64,000 bases of DNA from Plumapathes pennacea (Eukaryota; Cnidaria; Anthozoa; Antipatharia; Myriopathidae): NCBI GenBank assembly GCA_964036295.1, contig OZ038463.1, forward strand, positions 5,695,274-5,759,273, written 5' to 3'. Position numbers and translations under genes: made by a program. Under the pieces are notes generated by a model. It was not told the DNA's origin. It saw nothing but the letters and a program-made list of their open reading frames with translations, and did not search any database. This document shows positions 12,145 through 24,979 of this stretch, in pieces; within the stretch, counting starts at the first letter, position 1; each line of letters begins with the position of its first letter.

Positions 12145-12865
12145 TTAAACGTGAACAATGTCCTTCAGGTTCCTCTTTGACTTCGCATCCATGATTTCCC
12201 CGCTTCCTTCTGAACCAGGTTCTCCATTGCAAAAATCTCCCTCGCAGACATTGATCTGGCAGTGTAATCCATGTTCTCTACAGGCCTCCGTCATCTGTTC
12301 ATGGATGTTCTCCGAGAGGCAACCGCGTCCATAGTAAGTTACGTACTGGCCAGTTTCCTCCACAAATTTTCCTGCGGAGGCGCTGCCACACAGATCCTCG
12401 CCCTGCCCGCATTCCACTTCTCGTCTATTGTGGTCACACTGTTCAAATGACTCGTTGCTGACACACTCATAACAGTGCAGAGCCGACGAGGAGCTCACCA
12501 GAACTGCAAGAGAATCAACACGTTTCGGATACCCGCTTTGAATTCAATTTTACACTTTGCACACTCAGTACTACTTCACTGATTTTAATGGATTTTGGAT
12601 CAAATAAAACTGATAAACTATAATCTAGGATAGAATTTTAAACTTCAACTGCATTCGTCTCTTAGAGTCTATCCTAAACAAATTTTGACATTTTGAAACC
12701 ATTTGAGAGCTTAGAAAATTTCAGTGCAGACCATATTTTTGAACATGGAAATACAGGACTACACAGGATATAAGAAGAGACTCGCATGGTATACACTCAT
12801 AGCACATAGTTTACATGCACACACATACCCAGGCACAAAACAAGAGTAACTCCTTGTACCATCAT
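12145..12865 (-). CDS. Ly6/uPAR three-finger domain secreted protein, copy D
   Basis: Exons 12829-12865 and 12145-12503 join in phase 1 to 131 residues. The signal peptide is split between exons as in copies A and C. The LU domain opens SSSSALHCYEC and ends CEGDFCNGE, followed by about 26 residues (Gly/Ser-rich, then KSKRNLKDIVHV). The same extension occurs in copy B, so B and D form one subfamily and A and C, which stop after CNG, another. The extension is hydrophilic and not a GPI signal. Confidence 0.85.
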
Positions 12866-15800
12866 CGTGTAGGATTCTTCGAGTCTTGTCTTAATGTCTC
12901 CGGCCTTGAATACAGCAATCCCGAGGTTTTGTCTCGATCAAGGTAATAAGAGTCCGTTTTATATCCTTACACTCCGAAACATGAGACTGTATTCTAAACC
13001 ATAGCGTGCCGTTTTAAGATTTACATTCTAAAATTAAAAATTTAACAACTGGAGGCAATCAAATTTATTATATTTGTGCAGCCTCGTAAAGTATACTGTG
13101 ATTGCGCAAGCCCACAACGTTCACATACGGGTGAAGTTAGTTTCCCTAATGACACAATTTAACCTATGAATTGTTTATGCTAGATTAACATTCAACAGCA
13201 AATGACTCAGTGATCAAGGTACTAAGGCAGGATTTATGGTTGTTATTTTGCAATTTTTACTTTAGTTGGCGGGCAAGCGTCAATATTCATAAGACGCAAA
13301 TTTTGTGAAGTTATTTTTCAATTAAACTTATTCAGATACATATTCCCCTTTCATTAATTTCAATTCAAGTGGAGTAAACAACTCATTCTGATTTACTTTT
13401 AAATATAATTGGCAACTCTACGGTATGTACACTTTTTAGGCAAAACGTTGATGCCATGACAAAAGATTCATTCATTTTTTGACACATAAAGATTCGTGCT
13501 AAAGAGTTTTGTTTTGTGTTCAACTAATAACTTAAGTTTCATTCGTTGGACTTTGTAAGATGCTAATTACATGTTCTTACTAATAACTAAAGACTGCGCA
13601 AGTCGGCTAAAACAGTCAATTACAAGTGACTATTTAACTTTCGCTCAATAAACTTCACAGTTTAAAATCATGTTCTCACATGACATGTATCTTGTGATTT
13701 CTAAAAAATCCCATACCCTTCAGTCGATGTTTCAGTGTTCAAAACCCAGGAAACACTGACATACTTTTACGTTGAAATCAACATAATTGTTATGTAGCCA
13801 TCTTGTGTTTCTCCTTTTTTAAAGATCCTCTTCCTTTTCTACTGTAAAATTAAACTCGGTTAAACAATCACACGAAACAGTTGAAAAGTTCATTAAAATA
13901 TAGTTCTACAGCATAATCACTATGTAGCACAATTCGGTCAACACTTTGAACTTCAGATTAATTTTTTTGTCCAAATAAAAATCGTTAAACCCACAAAAAT
14001 CTAGATTACTCTTTAGATTGGCACGTGAACACTAAGTCAAGATTTTAGAATGCACTTATTCAAAGTATTCACTTTGGTGGTCTCACCGCACATTTAGGTA
14101 AATTTATTTACTTAATTCATAGTTGATTTTCTTTCTTCAGTTCTTTCTAGCCCAATTCAACTTTGGCATCAAAATGGCATAGAAATCACTTCCTATAGTT
14201 ATAACTCGCTCTCTCGCTTTATTTTATTTTATTTTATTTTATTTCTTGATATTAATTTGGTTCTAAATTCAGAATCCTTGAATTGTATTTACTCTTTGGA
14301 CTATTCTATTTATTTTTCACCAAAATTAATTAACTAGCAGCTTTCGTAAATGGGTTATTTGACTACGCTAAACACTAATGAAAGGTGACAAAACTGAGTA
14401 GATTATTATTATTTTTGTCCTAACTTCCTCTCTTTTTTTTCTTTCTGATTCTCCAAATCGGAATCATGCATATTTCTGGGACGGATCTCACTCTATTATT
14501 AATAGCTGGATTTTTATACAACGTTGCACACGCCAGTCAATCAACCTGAACTGCCAGCGAAATGTTGACGGCTTCGCACACGCAAAAAAAAGTGCACTGA
14601 AAGCATTTCCCGCAATTTTGGCTTACAGAATCATAGCTTTTACGACAAAAATAACAGACTTACGAAAAAATTTAAAAGTCCAAATTCAAATTGAATTCTT
14701 GATATTTTGTGCACAAAACCAGTGACGAGCTGGCACTGAAACTTCAACAAACACCGTTTCTGTGATCTATCTTGGCATTTAGCGGGCGGTGAATTATATA
14801 CGTAATTATTTTGTATAACTCTTGCACTAAATACCCAAGGCAAATTTGACTTTAAAGCCATAAGAAAACTTTCAACTCCTATCAAATGAAATTTGAGGGT
14901 GTGGCCACTCAAATAAAAGCTCTCGATGAATACATTCTAGGCTAAAAGCGGGCAGCCTTCATGTTCCTTCAAGAAGGGCAAAATTAAGTTTAATTTCGAC
15001 AGCCGTGGGCTGCGAAACAGTAGAAAATGAGCAATGTGTTTGCAGTTAAGCAAAAATATAACTTAAGTTTAGTAAAAAGCGTCCTCTTGTCGTGTGTAAC
15101 GCTCAAAGCGACCAGAAATTTACAATGAACTTTTTCCTTTTTTATATTGTACAAAATATGTGTCGATTTGAAATCTAATAAGCAATAGATTACTCGAAAT
15201 TACCGTGTTTTAAATACGTTGCCAATGACTGTATACACGGATACGCAAGGGAGCAAATTCATAAATATCTGCGTATTTATCTCACCCTTTTCGACGGACA
15301 AAATGTAGTAATCACTTTCAGTATAAAACGTTATAACTTTTTGCTTATCAATTTTTCTGCTTGGCTTCCTTCGAACAAAACTTCTGTCCATTTCGTTGAA
15401 CATCTGTCTACCTCGCCGGCTTGTTACAGACGTCATGCGGTTCACAAATTTGCATGAATGACTCTCTACTTATGGTAATTGTTCGGGACTGACACTCATT
15501 CTTTATATCAATTTGTAAAAAACGACGTCAACATAGTCGGGTGATTAGGTGAGGTAATATTTTTCGTGTCATTGCCCGGACTGAACATCGCTGCTTCGAA
15601 GGTCCACCCTAAACCGTAAGTACTGATGTTGCTGCTCAGTTCTTAACAGTTCATGTTGTGTTTCCACGGTGTCGAACTTCATTTCAACTATTCCGGCTGA
15701 ACTGAGCATTCATTGATGTGTCTAGAAGTTACTACGAATAGAGTTGAGCAATTCACTTGTATCTGTTAAGCTTTAGTACGGTGACAAAAGATGAACCTGT

Positions 15801-16177
15801 TAGGTCAATATATTAAATACTGTGTTGGCTGCTTTTGACCCCGGACGAGTGAATCAACCATGTACTTCGGTTGAATACAAATCGACACCGAAAGCTAAAT
15901 CCATCGATGTACGTTGCTGAATTACAAATGTTGCAACAGACACACATTAGAGGCCACAGCAATAAAGATTAAAACACCGACAAGCATCCGACCACCCACT
16001 TAGCTCCTCAAGATAGCAAGAAAACTGTTCTGTGTGGAAATTGAGTCAGCGAGTGTTGATTAATTTGCTGTCCGTTATTTCATTTTGCCAGACAGTTTAT
16101 CGCGCGTTTTCAGTACCGTTGCTCGTTGCTCAGTGCATGGCGTCCTGGGCAATGAACATCAAACAAACGTTGTGATC
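12866..16177. other. Gene-free stretch
   Basis: AT-rich sequence with no exon I can support. It has a TTTTA pentanucleotide run at 14218-14243 and short poly(T)/poly(A) stretches. The sequence just before 16178 should include the promoter of the CD225 gene, but no element is clear. Confidence 0.45.
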
Positions 16178-17326
16178 ATGGCATTGGAAGCCACAGATGA
16201 AGGTAGGTCAAACGTACGACAAGCTTACTTCTCTATAATAGGGGTTCGATCCTACACTCTAGTCCGCTCCCAAAAATCCTTTCTCGTCTTGGGTCTGGAA
16301 AACCAGCCTCATTTTTTTTACACATTTCTATATCTTAAAACACAAATAGTGGTATGGAGCCACGGCACGCTTCAGTGATAAAAGAGTCAACGGAAGTTAT
16401 TGTGTTTGTTAATTTCCAGGAGCAACAACACGATCAGCAATACCAGCGATTTATTCCCTGTACGGTAAGAGACCTCAGCAGACTGGTGCGAGTAGTACCC
16501 AAGCCTCGACGGACGACAACCAAAGCACTGTCGAGGTAACTATTAACGCCTCGTGATGCATTATGGATACACTCGACGAGACGAAAAGTGCTCCATCAGA
16601 CTAACATAAATGTAGCATTCCCCTTATTGTCTCGAAAGAAATTCTGTTGCTGGGGATATTTTTGATACTTTGATATACCTTTTACGTTTTCCCTCTCTTA
16701 CTACTAAAACGTGAACTGTAAATTTAAACAAGTGAGTCAATTCAAGGTTCACTAACCCAGTGTCAACACAACAACACAAATACTGATTCAGATAACTTTG
16801 ATAGAACTTTTTTTCTTATATCCAGGCCATGGTCGCTGCGCTGGACGATACAAAACCTGAAAATCACATGACACTCGCTGTATTTAGCTGCCTCTTATGT
16901 GCATGCCCATGTGGGCTGCTGTCACTTTTTCACGCGGTGCAGGTATGTGACGTCACCACGCTCTAAGATCAGAAGAGGCTGACATGTGATATGAAATAGA
17001 TATAAAATAGCTATAAAATTGTAACGGTGAAATGAAACCATAAAATCGATAGTTTAGTGTTGCTAATCGATATAAAATCGTAAAACAAGTGGCGTATTCG
17101 GAATATCACAGCAAGCTCGGAAGTGATGACATATTTTATTTACACTTGCCTATTCATTTATAAACAGGTGGATTCCAACTACAATGAAGGAAATAGAGCT
17201 GAGGCAATTTACTACTCCCGCCAGGCCTGGCGCTGGGCAATGATCTCGGTGGGACTCGGGTGCTTAATGATCCTCATTGCCCTGATGTATTTCTTTGTAC
17301 TTTTAAGTATCCGTATACATAAATAG
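16178..17326 (+). CDS. CD225/dispanin (IFITM-like) two-pass membrane protein, copy 1
   Basis: Exons 16178-16202, 16420-16535, 16826-16942 and 17168-17326 join to 138 residues. The N-terminal 57 residues are hydrophilic and rich in Ser/Thr/Gln. The CD225 domain starts at PENHMTLAVFSCLLCACPCG (residues 58-77), with the first intramembrane segment at 62-84 and a cluster of cysteines (69, 72, 74, 76) at sites that are palmitoylated in IFITM relatives. Then come the conserved YNEGNRAEA loop and a second transmembrane segment at about 109-133. AATAAA at 17471 is a likely poly(A) signal. Family members restrict virus entry, regulate synapses or mark endosomes; no function can be assigned here. The last two exons match copy 2 in position and phase. 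Confidence 0.88.
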
Positions 17327-17416
17327 CCCCACAAAAGTTACTTTTATAGCGTAAGAATCTATATGATGATATACACGCCAGCCCAGGGCGGCCCAGGCAC
17401 AGAACACTGGGAAAAC

Positions 17417-17628
17417 ACCTAACTCTCCCTTTTCCCAAGATCAAAATACATATTCTCCCAACCTTTTAAGAATAAAGTGTATGAGCAATGTAATGAGAAT
17501 TGATAGTTCAACCAGCTAACATCTGCGCAAACTATCAAATGGCAAATTCTCCATACTGTATGATATGTCTCCGGTAAGAGACTAAAGAAGAAAACTAAAG
17601 TTGATCACTCTTGGGAGTGAAGGGTTAA
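17417..17628. mobile_element. piggyBac-like MITE copy 1
   Basis: About 210 bp ending CTTGGGAGTGAAGGGTTAA, the inverted counterpart of the TTAACCCTTTCACTCCCAAG start seen at 34115. Its left end is degraded. One of six related copies in the window. Confidence 0.65.
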
Positions 17629-18760
17629 ATACACGTGTACATTTTTTTAATTATTAAAGCGACCAACGACAGCCAAATATCACAGACAACACATAGCAAT
17701 GGCTTATAAACCGACCAAAAGCCGTGCAGATCTTAATCCTTTCAAATATAATTCCTAAAGGAATGTTTTCACAAAATAAATAGCCAACAAATGCAAAGAA
17801 AAAAACCTGATGAGATTGACAGTTTTGAGAAAAAGTTTACAAAGTAAACTGTCAGTATATATTTCGCTGATCATGTCCATTATATAAGAAAATCGTGTGC
17901 AAACTAGTGTAGAAATATATATATATGTAAATATTTCTTTGTATTTCTTTGTATAAATATTTATTGATGCTATCGATTATCGGGATACCTCAAACTGACG
18001 GACCTCAAACTTCAGGCGGATCGTGGTTGAGAAAACTTATTTAATTTAAGGTTCCTGGGGTAACAAAGTTCATGAAAACTGGTAGCTCTGGAGTTAATAC
18101 TAGAAAACTACAACAAGACAAACTCAACAACTCGTAAACTCTCTCAAATACCCATGATTCATTTCGTGCTCACTCAATCATCATCGCCTGACATTTTTAA
18201 TATTCTTTTTTTAAAGTAAATCTGTTCAATTTTGCCTGTTGAAAGAAAATGTCCCCGGATGAGGACAAAATAACAAGCACGCAAAACACTGCGGTTAATG
18301 AAGATGTTTTGTACACTCCTTGGGCGCCGAGTCGTTAGCACAATCTTAATTCCTCTTGTTCTAAAAAACATTAGCAACAAAAGGAAGACGTGGCCAAATA
18401 TGTTAATAACTTGGCTTTGATTTTTTTTATTTGATTCAGTAGAACTGTGTTGGTCCCACTTTAGTTTGTTTCAAAACCATACTAGGCCGGTAAGACCTAT
18501 ATGACGTCACTTCTCGAGGCACAGCGCGCGGTGCAGATTGGGAGAAACACTCGTGAGATCTTATTCCTAACCCAAACTCAGCTTTTTCAGCAAACCTGCT
18601 GTTTGCGAAAACGCCTTTCGTCCCTCCAGCCTGATGCTACAGTTGGGTTTTTCCAAGATACGGATACCATTGGGATCTGCCCAGATGCCCTTGGAATCTG
18701 ACTAGATTCCGGCCTTGAGTTTTCCCTGGATACCTATAAAAGTTGCTTAGCAACTGTTGG
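17629..18760. other. Convergent intergenic spacer between the CD225 genes
   Basis: No exon recognised. The spacer lies between the 3' ends of two converging genes and contains a TATATA stretch near 17921 and short T tracts. Confidence 0.45.
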
Positions 18761-20767
18761 TCACGTGACTGACGGTACAAGGAGATAGAATATGACATAA
18801 AAGGAACCGGCTAGGAAGCCCAACATTCCGATTACTATGGCTGCCAGAGAGTAGGCCTTCGCCTGTGAGGATTTCCATTCTGCACTTTTACTATCACCAT
18901 CATCATACGTTGAGTCAACCTGTAGAATATGCAAAACTCACTGAATCAACCTTGTATTTGCCTTCTCACACGTTACTGAATGAATCAGTTACAACTTTGC
19001 TGTCCTAACCTCCATGTACAGTGCCCCACCCCCACCATACTGCGCAATAACAATGGGAATCGTCTTTACATAGTTTGAATATTTGTTACTCGTTTTCCTG
19101 GACCGTCACCATCTATTTCCGACGACAGCAACGCCGACTAGTCACTCACGCCCTGACAACTACCCAAAGTGAAGCATTTGAAGTCGAGCTTCCCGTCGTC
19201 CTCTTAGGCTGTTGTTATGATGATGTCAAGACAGTGTTTTGTGATCATAGGAAACAATTACTTCTAATTGGTCCAAAAGGTGATGCAGTTTGCCCTAGTG
19301 ACAGACAGAGGTTTCAGATTTACCCTGGCACACTTCCCCCTAATGTCCACCCACTCCTCCCCCTCTCCTCGGCGCTTCACAGCAGATACCGGAGATACGC
19401 GTAAGTGCGTTCACATACCTGTAACGAACACAGCAGTCCTATCAAACCAAATGGAAAGACGCAGCAGAGTAGCCCAAATATCGCGATGCACAGGTGGTTT
19501 GGTGGTCTTGGCGCGTAAGGAGGAATGGACACAACTGACGAGAAGCTAGATTTTCTTCTGCTGTTCTAAATGACGAAAACGGAATGGTGTTTGTTTTTTT
19601 CAAAGATGGCAAGAACATACTTTTAACCAACCAGGAGCCAAAATAAATTGCGTTATAATACCAATAAACAGTGCAAGAAAACCGTACACCATCGCCACTT
19701 GCTTGCGGGAGCAGATTACTGAGTCTTGCTTTTGTTCCTGATTGGCCTAGCCCGATTTTCAAACGTCTTGAGCTCGAGACATGTGAGAATTAGGCTAAGA
19801 TTGGCCAAGATAGAATGCTACCTGCTGCCAATTCGAATGCGTAGCAATAGCAAAAGTCAAAGCAACCACATAATTACTTTAAACTGGACAGTCATCCGAA
19901 AACCGCTCCAGTCTTGAATAGCAATCCCAGCATTCTTTTAAGTAATTAGTCAGTTCTCTGATTGAGGTAAAGAAGTGTTAACGCTGATGGCCGATAAGCT
20001 TGGTTGTTGATACTTAATCCTGAGATGGAAATTTTTTTTAAGTACGGAAGAGCTAATACGGAATACGATTCAAAGTTTGCTATTGGGCTTAAAATCAGAC
20101 ACTGCCAGTAACAAAAAAAAAAAAAAAAAAAAAAAGCAAGTTCAAACGCTCGGCACTAAGGATAGCAACATACAATCCGCAGTCAGATGCTTAGTTGGTC
20201 TTACCTTATTGGGGGACAACTCAGTCGCGTGGACAGTGGGTGTCGGCGAATCGCTGACCGGTGCATACTGCAGTTCCATCTCCAAGAAGTCGGGGGTGCC
20301 TGGTAACGAGCGGTCGTTCAGTTGGATCAATGGGTGCGGAGTATGGAATCCGTTCGATAAGTTTCCTTTTTCACTGGGGTCTAAAGGAATAGTAAATACA
20401 AGGGAATAATAAATGAAAGCGACGCAGAAGGAGACTCAACAACAAGCTGCCATAGCAAGACATCTATTGTATATATTTTGACGAAGTGACTAATCAGCAG
20501 TACCCTATTGCTTGCGTGAGCAGATTGCAATTAAGTTTTCCTTTTGTTCCTGATGCTGCCAAACTAGTTTGGAACAATCCAAACACGTAGCTAACGCAAA
20601 GGGCGACCATACGACTGCTTTCGACAGCCGGCATCTGAAAACCGCTTTATAGAGGCGGAGTAAAAGCTGACAGAGACCGCAGTGGTTCGTCCTAATGGCA
20701 ACCACATCAATCCGATCCCAATCATCTCGATTTGTCTTTTAGCAACGAAATAATTCTTACCAGTCAT
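18761..20767 (-). CDS. CD225/dispanin (IFITM-like) two-pass membrane protein, copy 2
   Basis: Exons 20761-20767 (ATG ACT G), 20205-20380, 19419-19565 and 18761-18919 join to 162 residues. The third exon's acceptor at 19565 was chosen because it is the only one keeping phase 0. The N-terminus is longer than in copy 1 and proline-rich. The CD225 domain begins PPNHLCIAIFGLLCCVFPFG, with the C-C pair typical of the family, then VDSTYDDGDSKSAEW in the loop and a second transmembrane segment before the stop. The final exon is exactly 159 nt, as in copy 1, and both begin Val-Asp-Ser, which supports common origin. The 7-nt coding first exon is the least certain part. Confidence 0.82.
19640..19912. 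mobile_element. MITE fragment with GACAGTCATCCGAAAACCGC end
   Basis: The right terminal sequence at 19888-19908 equals the inverted terminus of the complete element at 32391-32706, and the interior shares the TTTTGTTCCTGATTGGC motif. The left end is not recognisable. It lies in intron 2 of CD225 copy 2. Confidence 0.5.
20490..20655. mobile_element. MITE fragment, second partial copy of the same family
   Basis: It contains GCTTGCGTGAGCAGATTGC, TTTTGTTCCTGAT and a right end TTTCGACAGCC...TGAAAACCGC, a diverged version of the terminus at 32680-32706. It lies in intron 1 of CD225 copy 2. Confidence 0.45.
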
Positions 20768-23213
20768 TCTGATGCTGAGTTTGTGCAGCTGTTATCACGA
20801 GTTATGAACAGGGGAACACCACCTGAAACGAAGACTGAAAATTGTGACTGACCCTGGATAACACGTTTGGATACGCAGACTTAAACATGTATAACGCCTG
20901 TTGATTGACGTCCTGTTGTTTTATGGCTCCCCAGTGTGTTATAAAAATAGCACTAATGCAGCTTCTTGTTATTTTCTAAACCATTCATTATCTCCGGAGA
21001 AACGTCAGACACTCAGAAGAATCAGGGTCCGGATTGTGTGAATCTCTTAATTTTCGAATTGCATAAAAATTTACAGGGCATTAATGAGACCTTTCTGCAT
21101 ACTAGCCAAATGGCTGATCATAGACCAACAACAACAGTGGAGACCATAATCCCACCCAGACGATCACAACTGCGACATGCTGCTCACACATTATATTTAT
21201 TGCTCTTAGACATACTGCTTTAGCAATACACCTGTACATCATTTGCTATTTTCCCCTTAATAATACTAAATACATAATTATATCTTATTCTTTATTAAAA
21301 GAAAAAGCTGGGTTGGATAATTTCATAATAAACAGTTTATATATTGGGAGGATTATACCTAATATCCTATTGAATTGAGTGTTCAGCACGGCAGTACATT
21401 GCACAAAAGATGACTACGTTTTACCAGCACAGACTCTAATCAATAACTTTGAAAGTACGCGTGCGCTGATTGGTTGAAAACCATGTTTATAGCTGCAGCA
21501 ATATCATTTTTTTCCCTTTCTCCGTTTGACACTTGGGAATACTTGGGATGTTGGCGGAACACTCGAAAAAAATTAACTAAATTGCAGCCACAATGAAGTT
21601 TTTCGAAAGGCACGTTCTGAAGCACAGCCATCAGTTTTTTAAGAACAGGTCGAATCTCCGTGACATGTATTAAATGGGCGGTTCTTTTCCCGCCTTCGTT
21701 TCTTGTTCTTAATGGGACGTGCACGCACCGATATCTTGTTTATTGTTGCTATAGAAATTTTCCCAAAACACAATAGACGCTCCTCTATATTGCTGGATTA
21801 TTACGCAAACAGTGGTAGTCAATAAACCTATTATTGGTTTGATTGACAAAGAACGGAACGTAAGCTCGATATCCGGTTAAACGGAAAGATGCTAATTTTC
21901 TCGAGTTTCCAGTGCAAACAAAAGCAAATCAACAACAGCATTCTTGCGCAGTTAAAGTTGATCGGGCCTTCCATGACTAAAATACTTAAATCCTTTTGAG
22001 CTCTGTCGGGTATTTCACATCGAGAAATGTATAAAGGTCAACTGCATTAGTAGCAGTAGCGATGGCAATTTGTATAGCAGCAGTGGCGAGCAGCAAATCG
22101 TGATTTCAAAGGATATCACTTCTGATAACAGAGAGCCTTAGGCAAAACATTCATAAAGAAAGACCGCCAGAAGAACTTTTGTACGTCCCTGGCAAAACTA
22201 TGAAAGTGAGTGTTATATTTTAACTGTAACAGTCAAGTTTCGACTATCGTGTCGGGTTTCACTGGTCACTACACGCGTGTGATTTGAATACAGAGCTCGG
22301 ATTAATCCTAGAACTTTCTGGACCAAAAAGCACTTTTGTTATTGAAATAAGACGCGGGGTATTCTGAAGTTTAGTCTTAACTTGCACGAACGAAGACAAC
22401 ATGCGTAATTTATTTAATCACTGACTTGACAGTTCAAATGAATCCGCTGCCATCGTAAATTCTGCTCAGTACATGCAAGTATTATTTACTGTACTAGCAC
22501 AGAGCACGTTACATTCAGAAACTTATATAGATAAAAGTCGCGTGGCTGTTTAGATATTACGAACGAACGTTTAATTTAATTCGCAGATCGCCTATTGAAA
22601 AGCAACGCTGACCCAGCGCTTTCTTGATTACAAGGCTCACAAGTCACTTATAGAATTCAACTAGACCGAAACGCCGCGGCGTACCGAGTGACCAGAATTT
22701 TTCGTCTTTTTATTGTCATATTAAACACATTCACGGATCGCTGTCTCTGCGAAAAGATAACTCGGATGCGACATTGAGGAAACTCCAACAGAGCGGGATC
22801 CAGTCGCCGGATCAACAGTTTGGCTTAAAAACAGTGCGTGACAACGTTTCAAGACGTTACAAAAATGCCTCTGAACCACATGGAGTTTAGACGGTCTGAT
22901 TTAGGAATTAAATACCTTCAAATCCTGATCTGCTAGTAAGCCGCGAGCCATTATAATCATTACTCGACTTCTCTACTGGACGTCTCGGTGGTGACAGCAG
23001 CCGCGCATATAAACACAACACGAGCAGCGTCAGCTAGTGACGTCATCACCTGGATGACGACAGACAAATACGCCCATGAAAGGAAGCTCGAAGAACGAGA
23101 GGAAAGGGGAAGGGACATCAGTATATAGAGAGTGTAGTAATATACGTACGGTAATAGTAGCAGTAGCGGAAATAACATTTTATGAAGTAGCAGTAATGAT
23201 AGCAGGGTAAAAG
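20768..23213. other. Gene-free stretch upstream of CD225 copy 2
   Basis: The promoter side of CD225 copy 2. No exon, RNA gene or convincing repeat found. Confidence 0.4.
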
Positions 23214-24741
23214 TACAGTGGAACCCCGCCTTACGGCCACCTTGTTATCACGGTCACCTCGTTATTACGGCCACCTCGTTATTACGGCCACCCCGTTATC
23301 ACGGTCACCCCGTTATTACGGCCACCTCGTTATCAAGGCCACCTCGTTATTACGGCCACCCCGTTATCACGGTCACCCTGTTATTACGGCCACCTCGTTA
23401 TCACGGCCACCTCGTTATCACGGTCACCCCGTTATTACGGCCACCTCGTTACCACGGCCACCTCGTTATTACGGCCACCTCGTTATCACGGTCACCCCGT
23501 TATCACGGCCACCTCGTTATCACGGCCACCTCGTTATTACGGCCACCTCATTATTACGGCCACCTCGTTATTACGGCCACCCCGTTATTACGGTCACCCC
23601 GTTATTATGGCCACCTCGTTATTGCGGCCACCCCGCTATTACGGCCACCTCGTTATTACGGCCACCCCGTTATCACGGTCACCCCGTTATTACGGCCACC
23701 TCGTTATTACGACCACCTCGTTATCACGGCCACCTCGTTATCACGGTCACCCCGTTATCACGGTCATCCCGTTATTACGGCCACCTCGTTATCACGGTCA
23801 CCCCGTTATCACGGCCACCTCGTTATCACGGCCACCTCGTTATTACGGCCACCTCGTTATTACGGCCACCCCGTTATCACGGCCACCCCGTTATTACGGC
23901 CACCTCGTTATCACGGCCACCTCGTTATTACGGTCACCTCATTATCACGGCCACCCCGTTATTACGGCCACCTCGTTATTACGGCCATCCCGTTATTACG
24001 GCCACCTCGTTATCACGGCCACCTCGTTATTACGGCCACCTCGTTATTACGGCCACCCCGTTATCACGGCCACCTCGTTATTACGGCCACCCCGTTATTA
24101 CGGCCACCCCGTTATCACGGCCACCTCGTTATCACGGCCACCTCGTTATTACGGCCACCTCGTTATGACGGCCACCCCGTTATTACGGCCACCCCGTTAT
24201 TACGGCCACCTCGTTATTACGGCCACCTCGTTATTACGGCCACCCCGTTATTACGGCCACCTCGTTATTACGGCCACCTCGTTATTACGGCCACCCCGTT
24301 ATTACGGCCACCTCGTTATTACGGCCACCCCGTTATTACGGCCACCTCGTTATTACGGCCACCTCGTTATTACGGCCACCTCGTTATTACGGCCACCCCG
24401 TTATTACGGCCACCTCGTTATTACGGCCACCCCGTTATTATGGCCACCTCGTTATTACGGCCACCTCGTTATTACGGCCACCTCGTTATTACGGCCACCC
24501 CGTTATTACGGCCACCCCGTTATTATGGCCACCTCGTTATTACGGCCACCCCGTTATTACGGCCACCCCGTTATTACGGCCACCCCGTTATTACGGCCAC
24601 CCCGTTATTACGGCCACCCCGTTATTACGGCCACCCCGTTATTATGGCCACCCCGTTATTACGGCCACCCCGTTATTACGGCCACCCCGTTATTATGGCC
24701 ACCCCGTTATTATGGCCGTATTAACGGGGTTCCACACTGTA
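23214..24741. mobile_element. Mariner-like element filled by a 17-bp tandem array
   Basis: The ends are inverted: TACAGTGGAACCCCGCC at 23214-23230 and its complement (CGGGGTTCCACACTGTA) at 24725-24741. Both start at a TA dinucleotide. Between them about 1.49 kb is a head-to-tail array of a 17-bp unit (GTTATTACGGCCACCTC with C/T and A/C variants), roughly 87 copies. The unit contains no stop in the forward frames, and 17 x 3 = 51 nt gives a spurious 17-residue periodic translation. Variant units (ATCACGG, GGTCACC, CACCCCG) are more mixed in the left half; the right half is more uniform. Confidence 0.85.
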
Positions 24742-24979
24742 GTAATGGCAGTTATGATAGCAATGTGGTAGTAGTAGTAGTGGTAGTGGTATAGTAACAG
24801 TTGCAGTGACGAAATACTGTAATATTGTCTTAAAAGTGTGGAAATGTAATAACTGATATGAGTCACTCAACTGACGACCAAACGCTTCATATTGCGTTCC
24901 GCACATACATACCTCTATATTTTTCTTGAAAACAGTGATATACAAACTTAAGGTATAGCTATGTGAATAAGAGTGGAAC

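Larger units (their letters stand above)
5950..12640. repeat. Tandem duplication of a two-gene Ly6-type block
   Basis: The block of about 5950-8620 (copies A+B) is repeated as about 9270-12640 (copies C+D). Similarity extends well into non-coding DNA: for example 7370-7520 matches 11140-11300, 6860-6960 matches 10705-10800, and 7920-8110 matches 11940-12140. Spacing differs (A to C 3.3 kb, B to D 4.0 kb), so indels have accumulated. Confidence 0.75.

Noticed and set aside
13000-16000. Possible small exons in the gene-free stretch
   Set aside because: Short open frames (for example 15200-15445 and 14640-14912) lack splice partners, family motifs and signal peptides.
23231-24717. CRISPR array
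   Set aside because: Units are contiguous 17-bp tandem repeats without unique spacers, in a eukaryotic genome.
23218-24794. Two long overlapping open frames (316 and 395 codons) rich in Pro-Arg-Tyr-Gly-His repeats
   Set aside because: They are translations of the 17-bp satellite in two phases. Their periodicity comes from the repeat and there is no start context, splice structure or family match.
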